DNA of 52,680 bases from Gammaproteobacteria bacterium (GCA_027081275.1 JALWKV010000104.1:1-52680), one strand, 5' to 3'; shown: positions 19,756 to 30,464, counted from the stretch's first letter. Numbers and translations are program-made. The notes: generated by a model not told the origin, from the letters alone.

Positions 19756-19865
19756 GAGGGTGTCGAAAAACTCCCTCTCCCTTGAGGGAGAGGGCTGGGG
19801 AGAGGGTGAAAAACGATTGTTTACCCCCTCTCCCCAATGGGGAGAGGGCTTTTGCGACACCCTCT
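19756..19865 (+). repeat. CCCTCTCCC-rich palindromic repeat (copy 2)
   Basis: About 108 bp with imperfect terminal inverted repeats (GAGGGTGTCGAAAAA at the left, TTTTGCGACACCCTC at the right). Inside are two hairpins built from CCCTCTCCC-type arms. It is related to 5777-5944 and 40676-40785. The intergenic stretch 19571-20033 holds this, the MITE and the palindrome at 19917, and no gene. Confidence 0.75.
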
Positions 19866-19916
19866 GGCGGCAAGAGGCAGTACAGATGGAACACTCAGTA
19901 CCCAGGGAAGTACACC

Positions 19917-19988
19917 CGTAACTGCTCAGATTGCCTCTGAAATCCGTCAGCTCAATGGCGGATTTCAGAGGTGAGCTGAGTAGTTACG
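19917..19988. repeat. Bubble-palindrome repeat, copy B (72 bp)
   Basis: Outer arms CGTAACTGCTCAG/CTGAGTAGTTACG (one mismatch) and inner arms CCTCTGAAATCCG/CGGATTTCAGAGG (perfect). They are separated by non-complementary blocks, ATTG(C) on the left and (G)TGAG on the right, that form an internal bubble. The loop is 12 bases. The same bubble occurs in copy C in the opposite orientation. Confidence 0.85.
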
Positions 19989-20033
19989 TACAGACAACCA
20001 ACACAAAGGCAGTACCAAGGCGGGACGAAACCG

Positions 20034-22427
20034 ATGAAAAACAATCAACCAGTAACGCAGAACGAAGTGCAGATGAAGGAAGGCTCGATTCTGGTTTCCA
20101 GAACGAACCTCAAGGGGATCATCACCTACTGCAATGAAGACTTCATCGAGATCAGCGGCTTCACCGAAAAGGAGCTGATCGGCAAGAACCACAATATCGT
20201 GCGCCATCCTGACATGCCGCCGGCGGCCTTCGCCGATCTGTGGCGCACGATCAAGGCAGGGCGCCCCTGGACCGGGCTGGTCAAGAATCGTTGCAAGAAT
20301 GGCGACTACTACTGGGTCGAGGCCAATGTCATTCCGATACTCAAGAGCGGCAAGGTGGTGGAGTACATGTCGGTCCGCACCAAGCCGAGCCGCGCCATGA
20401 TCGACAAGGCCGAGGCACTTTACACGCGCATGAACAGCGGAGAGAAACTGCCGCGCCCAGGCCTTGCCAAACGTCTCTCTCGCCGGCTGCAGAATATCCA
20501 GCTGGTCACCAAGATCAGTCTCGGCATGGCGGTTGCCATCGCAGTACAAATCATCGTCGATGCGGCTTTCAATCAAGGCATCACCTGGACCCACCTCGCC
20601 GTCTCGGTGCTGGTCGGCGCCGGTTCGGTCGGCACGCTGTCGTTTCTGCTGGCGAAAACCTTCAGGAAAAGACTGGACGATGTTACCCACAAACTGAAGC
20701 AAATGTCGGCCGGGGAGTATTTCGACTGGCTGCCAGTGGATGGAAGCGATGAAATCGGCCGCCTGAAAGAAATGGTCAGAATGACGCAGGTACGGCTCGG
20801 TTTCGACGTAATGGACTCAAGGGAAAAAGCCGAAAAGGCGCAACGTATCAGGACCGCGCTCGATGCCGTCACGACCAACGTCATGATCGCCGACAAGCGC
20901 CACGACATCACCTATGTCAATCAAGCGCTGCTGAAGATGTTCAAAGAAGCGGAAGAGGACCTGAAGCACGAGCTGCCGAACTTCAACGCCGACGCCCTGC
21001 TGGGCGCAAACATCGATCAGTTCCACAAGAACCCGCCTCATCAGCGGACGATGATCGAACAGATGACGCAGCCGGTAACGACTCAGATTGAGGTGGGAGG
21101 CAGAACCTTCCGCTTTACCGCCACACCCATTTTCGACTTGAAAAAGGAGCGTATCGGCACGGTGGTCGAATGGCTCGACCGCACCGCTGAGGTGGCGACG
21201 GAGAAAGAGGTGGAGAATCTGGTCTCCAACGCCCGCCGCGGCAATCTCGATCTGCGCGTCAGCGTCGACGACAAGGAAGGCTTCTTCCGCATGCTGAGCG
21301 AAAACCTGAACGCGCTGGTGGAGATCACGCAATCGGTCGTCAACGACCTCTCCCGAGTGCTGGGTGCCTTCGCCCAAGGCGATCTGACACAACGCATCAC
21401 GGCCGACTATGAGGGGGCCTTCCTCGAACTGAAAAACAGCGCCAATGAAACCGGCAACCGGCTGACGCAGGTCATCAACGACATCCACCAGACCTCCGAT
21501 CTGGTGTCTCAGAATGCGCAGGAAATCGCGCGCGGCAACATGGACCTCAGCGCCCGCACCGAAGCGCAGGCATCGAGCCTGGAAACCACGGCTTCGAGCA
21601 TGGAACAGATCAACGGCACCGTCCGTAACAACGCGGCCAACTCGGTCGAGGCGAGCAAGCTGGCCGAGCAGACCCGCAATCAGGCGGAAAAAGGCGGCGA
21701 AGCCGTCAATCTCACCATTCGCGCCATGTCGGAGATCAGCACCTCGAGCAAGAAAATCGCCGACATCACCAACGTCATCGACGAGATCGCCTTCCAGACC
21801 AACCTGCTGGCGCTGAACGCGGCGGTCGAGGCGGCCCATGCCGGCGATCAGGGTCGCGGCTTCGCCGTCGTCGCCAGCGAGGTGCGGATTCTCGCCCAGC
21901 GCAGCGCCGAGGCGGCCAAGGAGATCAAGGCGATGATCGAGGACAGCGTCACCAAGGTCGAGGACGGCCAGCAACTGGTGGACGAATCCGGCAAGACACT
22001 GACCGAGATCATCGAGTCGGTCAAAAAGGTCAGCACCATCATCCAGGAGATGAGCCACGCCAGCAACGAGCAGGCCGTCGGCATCGACATGATCAACCAG
22101 TCGCTGATCAAGATCGACGAGGCGACCCAGCAGAATACCGCGCTGGTTGAAGAGACGGCGGCGGCGAGCCAGTCGCTTGGCGAGCAGGCGCGCAAGCTGG
22201 CCGAACTGGTATCGTTCTTCAACACCGGCGAAAGCTACCTCAACGGCGCGACATCCAGCGCCTCGTCGGAGTTCTCTCCAGCGGCCCTGCCGGAGTCGGC
22301 CAGCGCCGCTCCCGAGCCGTTCGTCGAGCGTCGCTCCGCCGAACGACCGTGGACCGCACCCGCGGCCCACGGCCCCGACACGGCGGCCGGCCAGGACCAC
22401 ATGAACGAGGCCTGGGAAGAGTTCTGA
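20034..22427 (+). CDS. Aer-like PAS chemoreceptor with CheR pentapeptide
   Basis: 797 residues. The N-terminal PAS domain (about 15-110; DFIEISGFTEKELIGKNHNI, RCKNGDYYWVEANV) resembles the FAD-binding PAS of aerotaxis receptor Aer. A two-helix membrane hairpin (about 158-208) has almost no periplasmic loop, also as in Aer. HAMP, a second PAS (about 280-390), another HAMP-like segment and the MCP signalling domain follow. The C-terminus is AWEEF, a CheR/CheB docking pentapeptide. It probably senses redox or energy state; FAD binding is inferred from similarity only. A strong terminator follows 28 bases after the stop. Confidence 0.9.
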   Translation: MKNNQPVTQNEVQMKEGSILVSRTNLKGIITYCNEDFIEISGFTEKELIGKNHNIVRHPDMPPAAFADLWRTIKAGRPWTGLVKNRCKNGDYYWVEANVIPILKSGKVVEYMSVRTKPSRAMIDKAEALYTRMNSGEKLPRPGLAKRLSRRLQNIQLVTKISLGMAVAIAVQIIVDAAFNQGITWTHLAVSVLVGAGSVGTLSFLLAKTFRKRLDDVTHKLKQMSAGEYFDWLPVDGSDEIGRLKEMVRMTQVRLGFDVMDSREKAEKAQRIRTALDAVTTNVMIADKRHDITYVNQALLKMFKEAEEDLKHELPNFNADALLGANIDQFHKNPPHQRTMIEQMTQPVTTQIEVGGRTFRFTATPIFDLKKERIGTVVEWLDRTAEVATEKEVENLVSNARRGNLDLRVSVDDKEGFFRMLSENLNALVEITQSVVNDLSRVLGAFAQGDLTQRITADYEGAFLELKNSANETGNRLTQVINDIHQTSDLVSQNAQEIARGNMDLSARTEAQASSLETTASSMEQINGTVRNNAANSVEASKLAEQTRNQAEKGGEAVNLTIRAMSEISTSSKKIADITNVIDEIAFQTNLLALNAAVEAAHAGDQGRGFAVVASEVRILAQRSAEAAKEIKAMIEDSVTKVEDGQQLVDESGKTLTEIIESVKKVSTIIQEMSHASNEQAVGIDMINQSLIKIDEATQQNTALVEETAAASQSLGEQARKLAELVSFFNTGESYLNGATSSASSEFSPAALPESASAAPEPFVERRSAERPWTAPAAHGPDTAAGQDHMNEAWEEF

Positions 22428-22455
22428 TCGACCATAGTCGTCCCGCGAAGGCTTC

Positions 22456-22510
22456 AGCCTCCGTTCCCTGAGGGGTGTTTCGACACCCTCCAGGGAACGG
22501 AGGCTTTTTT
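22456..22510 (+). terminator. Strong rho-independent terminator after the Aer-like receptor
   Basis: Perfect 15-bp stem (22456-22470 with 22491-22505) capped by an inner hairpin GGGTGT-TTCG-ACACCC with a stable UUCG tetraloop. It ends in a T-run of six. Confidence 0.92.
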
Positions 22511-22565
22511 GTCGGAGCGATAAAAAAGGGCGATACTGCCCGCTTTCAGCCGCCCTCTTCCCAAG

Positions 22566-23387
22566 ATGCCAGAAGGCCCCGAAATCAGACGCGCCGCCGA
22601 CGAGGTCGCCGCAGCAATCGAAGGCCGGATCGCCAACGCCGTCCGTTTTGGCCTTGCCGAACTCAAACCACGCGAAGGCGACTTTGCCGGTCGCCGCATC
22701 ATCGCCGTCGAGACCCACGGCAAGGCCATGCTGACGCGCTTCGAGCACGGGCTGAACATCTACAGCCACAACCAACTCTACGGACGCTGGTACACCTCGC
22801 CACCGAACCAGACGCCCGGCATCGGCCGACAACTGCGCCTCGCCATCGAAACCAGACAGCGCTGGGCCCTGCTCTACAGCGCCTCCGACATCGCCGTGCT
22901 CACCGACGAGGAGATCACCGCCCACCCCTTTCTTGCCAGCATCGGACCCGATGTGCTCGACCCGGCCACGACTGCCGAAACCATTCTCGGCAGACTGCTC
23001 GACAAGCGCTACCGCAACCGCCGCCTCGGCAATTTCCTCACGGACCAGAAATTCGTCGCCGGACTCGGCAACTACCTGCGCTGCGAAATTCTCTTCGCCA
23101 TCGCCCTCTCGCCCCAATGCAAGCCATCGGAGCTCGATGCGAATACGCTGGAACGCCTCGCTAAAGAAATCATCGAACTGCCGCGCCAGTCCTACCGAAC
23201 CCGAGGCATCACCAACGACCTCGACAGGGCAGAGAAACTGCTGGCGACCGGTGCCAGCTTCGAGGAAGCGCGTTTCCAGGTTTTCCGCCGCGCCGGAAAA
23301 CCCTGCTACCGCTGCGGCGGGAAAATAGAGAAGGTGACGAAAGGGGGGCAGGCCTGCTATCTGTGCCCACGGTGCCAAATCTCATAG
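22566..23387 (+). CDS. nei: Endonuclease VIII (DNA glycosylase Nei)
   Basis: 273 residues. The N-terminus MPEGPEIRRAADEV carries the catalytic Pro1/Glu2 after Met removal. YSHNQLYG, LLYSASDI and HPFLASIGPDVLD match Nei rather than MutM. The helix-two-turn-helix FVAGLGNYLR is near residues 160-169. The C-terminal zinc finger has two CxxC pairs (CYRCGGKIEK and CPRC). It excises oxidised pyrimidines and nicks the abasic site in base-excision repair. Confidence 0.94.
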   Translation: MPEGPEIRRAADEVAAAIEGRIANAVRFGLAELKPREGDFAGRRIIAVETHGKAMLTRFEHGLNIYSHNQLYGRWYTSPPNQTPGIGRQLRLAIETRQRWALLYSASDIAVLTDEEITAHPFLASIGPDVLDPATTAETILGRLLDKRYRNRRLGNFLTDQKFVAGLGNYLRCEILFAIALSPQCKPSELDANTLERLAKEIIELPRQSYRTRGITNDLDRAEKLLATGASFEEARFQVFRRAGKPCYRCGGKIEKVTKGGQACYLCPRCQIS

Positions 23388-23838
23388 ATTTCAGGCTCGT
23401 CAGGCACTGCCACGCAGACAGGATGTCCGATCCCTGCCAGCACATTCCCGCGCCCGTCGCCCCCGTCATTCCCGCGAAAGCGGGAATCCAGTGCCGCGGC
23501 GTGGATTCCGGGTCTCCGTTTCACTCCGCCCGGAATGACGGGGGAGAGGAACCGTTTCTTTTTTCCTCTCTGCCGAGTTTCTGGGCATGGCTGGCGTCCT
23601 GCGGGTTTCGCCCCCCTCCCGAGGGGCCGAGTCCCTTTTTGTCTACAGCAACAAAAAGGGACGAAAAAACGCCGTCCAGGTCATCCCGCTATTTCCTGCG
23701 CTTCTCGGCCCGACCGGGGGATGGCCGACGCGGCCAACGCAGGCCATCCCTGGCCTGCCCCTGAGGGTCTGATCCGGTCGGTCCTGCGATGCTCAGGCGG
23801 GATGAAGGGGGGAAGATAATATCGCTTTCCGGCAAACA
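23388..23838. repeat. Gene-free stretch with compound GTCATTCC repeat (copy 1)
   Basis: No gene is seen in these 451 bp. A palindromic repeat at about 23462-23545 has GTCATTCCCGCGAAAGCGGGAAT at one end and GGAATGAC at the other, preceded by ATGTCCGATCCCTG. A second module, GCATGGCTGGCGTCCTGCGG (about 23587-23606), is followed by a C-rich and G-rich stretch. Both modules recur inverted at 28129-28345, but there the second module lies on the other side of the first. Confidence 0.7.
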
Positions 23839-25023
23839 CTATAGCTTGTGACCGTAATCCTGCAGCAAGAACCCCTGCGGCGCCTCTTCCATTCCCCGCG
23901 ACAGACCGATCACCTGAAAGCGTTCTCCCATCTCCGCCGGCAGCGTGAGGAGTTTGATCTGCTTCGACAGGGAAAGACGCTCGACTTCGCTCGCCGTCTC
24001 CAGCGCCTGTTGAAACAGGCTTTCAAGTCCATTCGCCAGCAAAAACCACGCCTGGGTGGTGTAGCCGGCAAGCGTGAGCCCCGCTTCAACGCCGGCTTCA
24101 GCGACGGCGGTGAAATCGACGCTGGCGGTGATGTCCTGCAAGCCGGGATTCCAGAACGGGTCTTCGAGCGCGCGCTGGCGGTAATGGCCGAGCAGTGTGC
24201 CGTGATTGCGCTGCGGGTGGTAGTAGTCGCTGCGGGGATAGCCGTAGTCGATCAGCAGCATCAAGCCGGCGGCCAGATGTTCGGCCAGCATCGCGACCCA
24301 GCCCGGGATGTTGGGGTTGATTTCGGAATGGTAGGGGTCGGGCCAGTCGCCGACGCCGGGATAACGGCGCAGCGTTTCGACCATTTCCTGGAGCCGCGCA
24401 TCGGCCTCGCGCTCGCGCCAGACGAAGCCGTCGTTCTGCAGCGCGACGCCACGTGACAGCACCTGCTCGCCGCGGGTCGTGAAACACTGCACCGGCATGG
24501 CGTCGAGCACTTCGTTGGCGAGGATGACGCCATGCAGTTGCAGGCCGTCGAGCGATTGCAGCCAGCGTACCGAAGCGACGAGATGGGGCGCATGCGCCTG
24601 CAGCGTCTGGCGCTGTCGCTCGGCCAGCTCGGCGCTGAGTTCGAGGATGTAGTAGTGATCCGGCAGGCAGTCGATCCGGTCGAGTTCGAGCAGGATTTCC
24701 GCGGCCATGACGCCGGAGCCGGCGCCCAGTTCGAGGATGCAGGCGACCGATGCCTGCTGCCGCAGCACTTCGGCGCACTGCCGCGCGAGACAGCGGGAAA
24801 ACAGCGGCGAGATTTCCGGCGCGGTGACGAAATCGCCGGCGGCGCCGAGTTTCTGCTGGCCGGCGACGTAGTAGCCAAGCCCCGGTTCGTAGAGCGCCAT
24901 TTCCATGTAGCGGGAGAAATCGATCCAGCCACCGGCGGTTTCAATGGCCTCGGCAATGCGTCGGCGCAGGCGCTCGCTGTGGGCTTGCTCTGTTTCGTTC
25001 GGCTCGGGTATGGTCAGGGACAT
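23839..25023 (-). CDS. MidA/NDUFAF7-type SAM-dependent methyltransferase (DUF185)
   Basis: 394 residues. The SAM-binding motif ILELGAGSGVMAAEIL lies at about 97-112. Family hallmarks are the GDFVTAPEISPLF segment (about residues 66-78), EVLDAMPVQCF, and LLIDYGYPRSDYYHP. Mitochondrial homologue NDUFAF7 methylates an arginine of a complex I subunit; bacterial members are presumed protein arginine methyltransferases, with targets unproven. The ATG at 25023 gives the expected N-terminus (MSLTIPEPN); the longer frame would overlap the divergent folM. The genes are separated by 61 bases. Confidence 0.88.
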   Translation of the reverse strand: MSLTIPEPNETEQAHSERLRRRIAEAIETAGGWIDFSRYMEMALYEPGLGYYVAGQQKLGAAGDFVTAPEISPLFSRCLARQCAEVLRQQASVACILELGAGSGVMAAEILLELDRIDCLPDHYYILELSAELAERQRQTLQAHAPHLVASVRWLQSLDGLQLHGVILANEVLDAMPVQCFTTRGEQVLSRGVALQNDGFVWREREADARLQEMVETLRRYPGVGDWPDPYHSEINPNIPGWVAMLAEHLAAGLMLLIDYGYPRSDYYHPQRNHGTLLGHYRQRALEDPFWNPGLQDITASVDFTAVAEAGVEAGLTLAGYTTQAWFLLANGLESLFQQALETASEVERLSLSKQIKLLTLPAEMGERFQVIGLSRGMEEAPQGFLLQDYGHKL

Positions 25024-25084
25024 CTTCAGGCGGTGACGGTGGCTGTGGCTGCGGAAGCGAAGATAACAGATACGAGGAAGAAAA

Positions 25085-25825
25085 ATGACGCAATCCCGCA
25101 AGGTGGCGCTGGTCACCGGCTCGGCCCGGCGCATCGGGGCGCAGACGGTGCGCACGCTGCACGAAACCGGCTTCAACGTGATCATCCACTATCGCCGTTC
25201 GGCCGACGATGCGCTGGAGCTGGCGGCGTCGCTCAACGCCATCCGTCCCGATTCGGCGCAGACGGTGCAGGCCGATCTGCTCGATATCGACGCCCTGCCC
25301 GCGCTGGTCAGCCAGTGCATCGGGTTCTGGGGACGGCTGGACGTGATCGTCAACAACGCCTCCGCCTTCTACCCCACCGAGATGGGCGAGATCACCGAGA
25401 AGGACTGGGACATTCTGGTCGGCTCGAATCTGAAGGCGCCGCTGTTTCTCTGTCAGGCCGCCGCCGACGAGCTGCGCCGCAACGAGGGCTGCATCGTCAA
25501 CATGGTGGACATCCACGCCGACCGGCCGCTGAAACACTACACGGTCTATTGCGTCGCCAAGGCCGGGCTGGTGATGCTGACCAAGTCACTGGCGCGGGAG
25601 CTGGGCCCCGAGGTTCGCGCCAATGGCGTCGCGCCGGGCGCCATTCTCTGGCCCGAGGAACCGCACCATGACGCCGAGCAGCGGGAAATCATCGCCCGCA
25701 CCGCGCTCAAGCGCGAAGGCGAGCCGATGGACATTGCCCGTACGATCCGCTTTCTCGTCACCGACGCACCCTATATCACCGGGCAGATCATTGCGGTCGA
25801 TGGCGGCCGCACCCTGTCGAACTGA
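25085..25825 (+). CDS. folM: Pteridine reductase / dihydromonapterin reductase-type SDR (FolM-like)
   Basis: 246 residues of a short-chain dehydrogenase. The NADPH motif is TGSARRIG (11-18); its Arg-containing TGxxxRxG form is the pteridine-reductase signature. NNAS, the catalytic Tyr in YCVAKAG, and a C-terminal PYITGQIIAVDGGRT complete the fold. It reduces dihydropterins (dihydromonapterin, dihydrobiopterin). folK and folB lie 0.6-1.5 kb downstream on the opposite strand, which supports a pterin role. An AGGAAGAAAA purine run lies directly before the ATG. Confidence 0.85.
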   Translation: MTQSRKVALVTGSARRIGAQTVRTLHETGFNVIIHYRRSADDALELAASLNAIRPDSAQTVQADLLDIDALPALVSQCIGFWGRLDVIVNNASAFYPTEMGEITEKDWDILVGSNLKAPLFLCQAAADELRRNEGCIVNMVDIHADRPLKHYTVYCVAKAGLVMLTKSLARELGPEVRANGVAPGAILWPEEPHHDAEQREIIARTALKREGEPMDIARTIRFLVTDAPYITGQIIAVDGGRTLSN

Positions 25826-25967
25826 GCGGTGACCGCTGGCCCCGATTTCCCGCACTTTCACTACGGTAATCGGGCATTCCGCGACGTCCGGCGCAAAGTG
25901 GTGGCTCCGGGAGAATATTCGCAGTATTTATTCTGCCCATAACAATGACGATCTACGGAACACCCCC

Positions 25968-26384
25968 ATGACGCTCACCGAAACTCCGCGGGCGCAGAAC
26001 GACAATATCCTCAACTACGCCAGTGAGCTTGCCCGGCTCATCAAGAGCGGCCATGTGCAGCACCGCGCCGGCGACGCCGAGCAACTGATCAACCGGCTGA
26101 CGGAAGAATTCGATGCTCACGTCAATGAGGAAAATACGCACCTGCTGCCCTACCTCTTTCAGCATCCCAACGAGCGCGTCCGCGCCACCGCGCACCGGTC
26201 GCAGAATCGTCTCAACGAAATCGTGCCGCAGCTGAAGCACTGGAGCCGCGCCTGGCGCGCCAGCCGGATCGAAACCCATCCGGACGAGTTCTATCGCGAA
26301 ACGCAGGAAGTGTTCATGCGGCTGAAGGCGCAGATAGACGAGGAGAATCGCCAGCTTTTTCCGCTCGTGGAGATGGATAAGTAA
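25968..26384 (+). CDS. Hemerythrin-like (HHE) protein with incomplete metal site
   Basis: 138 residues, all-helical by sequence. The block FDAHVNEENTHLLPYL (H51, E55) fits one HHE half. The C-terminal block AQIDEENRQLFPLVE fits the other, but the histidine usually preceding the EE pair is not present, so di-iron binding is doubtful. It could sense or handle O2, NO or iron; no specific function can be claimed. It lies between folM and folK and is convergent with folK (3 bases between stops). The 142-bp upstream gap should hold its promoter. Confidence 0.65.
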   Translation: MTLTETPRAQNDNILNYASELARLIKSGHVQHRAGDAEQLINRLTEEFDAHVNEENTHLLPYLFQHPNERVRATAHRSQNRLNEIVPQLKHWSRAWRASRIETHPDEFYRETQEVFMRLKAQIDEENRQLFPLVEMDK

Positions 26385-26387
26385 CCA

Positions 26388-26894
26388 TCACTCAGCCGGC
26401 GTCCATTCCGCCTTGCGCGCCGGCTGCATCTTTCCCGCGGCGACAGCCTGTTGCCACATTTGCGCAAAGGTCTCGTCGCGCCCCGGATAGCGCATCTCCG
26501 GCTCGATTTCGGCCAGCGGCTCCAGCACGAAGGCGTAGCGGTCGATCTCGTCGCGCGGCAGTTTCAGCCCGGATTCGTCGATAACGGCATCGCCATAGAG
26601 CAGCAGGTCGATATCCAGCGTTCGCGGCGAGAACTTCGGGTCATCCGGATCACGTCCCTGCTGCTGCTCGATCTGCTTGAAGAAGGCGTTGATGGATGCC
26701 GGCGCCTCGTCACCGCGAAAGGCCGCCACCAGATTGTAGAAAGGCTCGCCATCGAAACCGACCGCCTCGGTTTCATAGACGGACGACAGGCGCAGATCGC
26801 CGAAGCGCTGCCGCAGCGCCTCGATGCCGGCGCTGATGCTGCGTTCCCTGTCGATATTGCTGCCAATGCTGACGAAGATTTCCGGCATCATCAT
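26388..26894 (-). CDS. folK: 6-hydroxymethyl-dihydropterin pyrophosphokinase (HPPK)
   Basis: 168 residues. The N-terminus VSIGSNIDRERSI, the substrate loop with YETEAVGFDGEPFYNLV, and the HPPK signature RDPDDPKFSPRTLDIDLLLYG (about residues 82-102; Mg-binding D-x-D in DID) are clear. It pyrophosphorylates 6-hydroxymethyl-7,8-dihydropterin in folate synthesis. Three successive ATGs (26894, 26891, 26888) are possible; a GGAAGGG ribosome-binding site favours the first. It is co-directional with folB, 48 bases upstream. Confidence 0.93.
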   Translation of the reverse strand: MMMPEIFVSIGSNIDRERSISAGIEALRQRFGDLRLSSVYETEAVGFDGEPFYNLVAAFRGDEAPASINAFFKQIEQQQGRDPDDPKFSPRTLDIDLLLYGDAVIDESGLKLPRDEIDRYAFVLEPLAEIEPEMRYPGRDETFAQMWQQAVAAGKMQPARKAEWTPAE

Positions 26895-26942
26895 TTCCCT
26901 TCCAAGGGTGCGGACACAAGAGGATACGCCGAGACAGACCGT

Positions 26943-27308
26943 TCAACCAGCGGCAACGGCCGGACCGCGCTCGATGCGAATACCCACCGATCGCGAACCG
27001 CGCACGGCGCCGGGCTTGTGCAGCGTCAGCTTGACCCGATCGACGCCGAATTCCTCGACGATGATCTGGGCAACCCTTTCGGCCACCGTCTCGACCAGCA
27101 GGAACCGGCTCTCGCTGACGAACTGGATGATGCGCTTGGAGACGGCCTTGTAGTTGAGGGCATACTCGATATCGTCGGTCTCGGCCGCCTTGCGGATATC
27201 GGTGGCCATTTCGATATCGAACGCCAGCGTCTGTCTGATCTTCCGCTCCCAGTCGTAGATGCCGATGGTGGTGTCTATGCGCAGATCTTCGATAAATACT
27301 ATGTCCAT
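26943..27308 (-). CDS. folB: Dihydroneopterin aldolase
   Basis: 121 residues. MDIVFIEDLRIDTTIGIYDWERKIRQ is the classic FolB start, with the catalytic Glu near residue 21. ALNYKAVSKRI and LVETVAERVA follow, with the catalytic Lys in TLHKPGAV near 98. It converts dihydroneopterin into hydroxymethyl-dihydropterin and glycolaldehyde, the substrate of the adjacent FolK. It probably forms a folB-folK operon on the minus strand, divergent from rpmB. Confidence 0.94.
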   Translation of the reverse strand: MDIVFIEDLRIDTTIGIYDWERKIRQTLAFDIEMATDIRKAAETDDIEYALNYKAVSKRIIQFVSESRFLLVETVAERVAQIIVEEFGVDRVKLTLHKPGAVRGSRSVGIRIERGPAVAAG

Positions 27309-27393
27309 CCTTCAGGGCCTCGCGATAGTCTTGCCGCCAAGTGTAGTGACCGGCCCGTCCCGCCGCCAGTTTTGCTATCGGGCTTATTGCCGC

Positions 27394-27422
27394 TTGTAGG
27401 CGGCTGGCGAATCTGCTATGTT
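27394..27422 (+). promoter_or_regulatory. Candidate sigma70 promoter of rpmB-rpmG
   Basis: TTGTAG (27394-27399), a 17-bp spacer, TATGTT (27417-27422); about 40 bases upstream of the rpmB ATG. Confidence 0.6.
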
Positions 27423-27462
27423 TCGCGCCCTTCGACGCAACTGGATGACTTTGGAGTCCGTC

Positions 27463-27699
27463 ATGTCACGAATCTGCCAGGTGACCGGCAAACGCCCCAC
27501 GGTGGGAAACAACGTCTCGCACGCCCACAACAAGACACGCCGCCGCTTCCTGCCCAATCTCCATACCCACAAGTTCTGGGTCGAGAGCGAGAATCGCTGG
27601 GTGAAACTGCGCCTGAGCGCGAAAGGCATGCGCATCATCGACAAGAAAGGCATCGATGCCGTCCTTGCCGACATCCGCGCCCGCGGCGAAAAGGTTTAA
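27463..27699 (+). CDS. rpmB: 50S ribosomal protein L28
   Basis: 78 residues starting [29 protein letters not shown], the invariant L28 N-terminus, and ending ARGEKV. It is a component of the large ribosomal subunit. The ATG at 27463 is decided by this motif; the open frame extends upstream without conserved sequence. rpmG follows after 12 bases, the usual rpmB-rpmG operon. Confidence 0.98.
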   Translation: MSRICQVTGKRPTVGNNVSHAHNKTRRRFLPNLHTHKFWVESENRWVKLRLSAKGMRIIDKKGIDAVLADIRARGEKV

Positions 27700-27711
27700 C
27701 GGAGAAGCATC

Positions 27712-27879
27712 ATGGCAAAAGCAGCACGCGAAAAGATCCGCCTGGTATCCTCCGCCGGTACCGGTCACTTCTACACCACGACCAAGAACAAGCGCAACAT
27801 GCCGGAAAAGATGGAGATCAAAAAATACGACCCCGTCGTCCGCAAGCATGTCATGTACAAGGAAGCCAAGATCAAGTAG
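27712..27879 (+). CDS. rpmG: 50S ribosomal protein L33
   Basis: 55 residues starting [21 protein letters not shown], with [19 protein letters not shown] following. This is the zinc-free form, without the CxxC pairs of zinc-ribbon L33. A GGAG ribosome-binding site precedes the ATG. It is co-transcribed with rpmB and closed by a hairpin terminator 23 bases after the stop. Confidence 0.98.
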   Translation: MAKAAREKIRLVSSAGTGHFYTTTKNKRNMPEKMEIKKYDPVVRKHVMYKEAKIK

Positions 27880-27902
27880 ATCAGGCTCATTCCTGGTGCG
27901 TG

Positions 27903-27930
27903 AAAAGCCGGCCAAAGCGCCGGCTTTTTT
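27903..27930 (+). terminator. rpmBG rho-independent terminator
   Basis: Stem AAAAGCCGGC/GCCGGCTTTT, six-base loop, followed by T residues. Confidence 0.92.
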
Positions 27931-28412
27931 GTGTCCGCTTCCTTCTTGACTTCAATGTATGCGATTGATTTATATGGCCTGAGAGAGTGGATCGAGGAGC
28001 ATAACGACGAATCCACCGGAACGAACTGGCGGCAGCCGGAGAGCTGTATCGGTTTCCCCTTCAGATCGCCCAAGCATCGCAGGCCCGTGACGCAGGCAGA
28101 GCGTAAAAAACGAAACAATGCCCCTGTCCCCCGTCATTCCGGGCGGAGTGAAACGGAGACCCGGAATCCATGCCGAGGCACTGGATTCCCGCTTTCGCGG
28201 GAATGACGGGGGAAGGGTTCGACGGGCGTGGGAATGTGCTGACAGGGATCGGACATGCTGCCTGTACACAGCAAGGGACTTGTCCCCAGGGGAGGGGGGC
28301 CGGAACCCGCAGGACGCCAGCCATGTCCACAGATTTGGCAGAGCGGAAAAAACGGAGATACAGCCTCATCACGTGGCAACGCTGCTGCCGGTTCCGCAGC
28401 GCTTGAACCGGC
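27931..28412. repeat. Gene-free stretch with compound GTCATTCC repeat (copy 2, inverted)
   Basis: No gene is seen in these 482 bp. At 28129-28215 lies the reverse complement of the GTCATTCC palindrome of 23462-23545 with the linked GGGATCGGACAT phrase. At about 28305-28325 lies the complement of the GCATGGCTGGCGTCCTGCGG module. The order of the two modules differs from the first copy. Confidence 0.7.
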
Positions 28413-30380
<1,968 letters not shown>

Positions 30381-30430
30381 GGCGGCGAATGTACCACGTC
30401 GCTCCGATTTCGCCGACCGGGGAGCAGCGC

Positions 30431-30456
30431 TATACTGTTCCGACGTATAAACTGGA
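30431..30456 (+). promoter_or_regulatory. Candidate -10 element and ribosome-binding site of the TA pair
   Basis: TATACT at 30431-30436 followed by CTGGAG nine bases before the antitoxin ATG. No good -35 element is visible. Confidence 0.4.
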
Positions 30457-30464
30457 GTCAGCCC

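Noticed and set aside
20817-23378. An 853-codon minus-strand open frame across the Aer-like receptor and nei
   Set aside because: It is antisense to two well-recognised genes and contains no family motif; long antisense frames are common in GC-rich DNA. The same applies to frames at 14560-16569 and 17756-19360 (minus).
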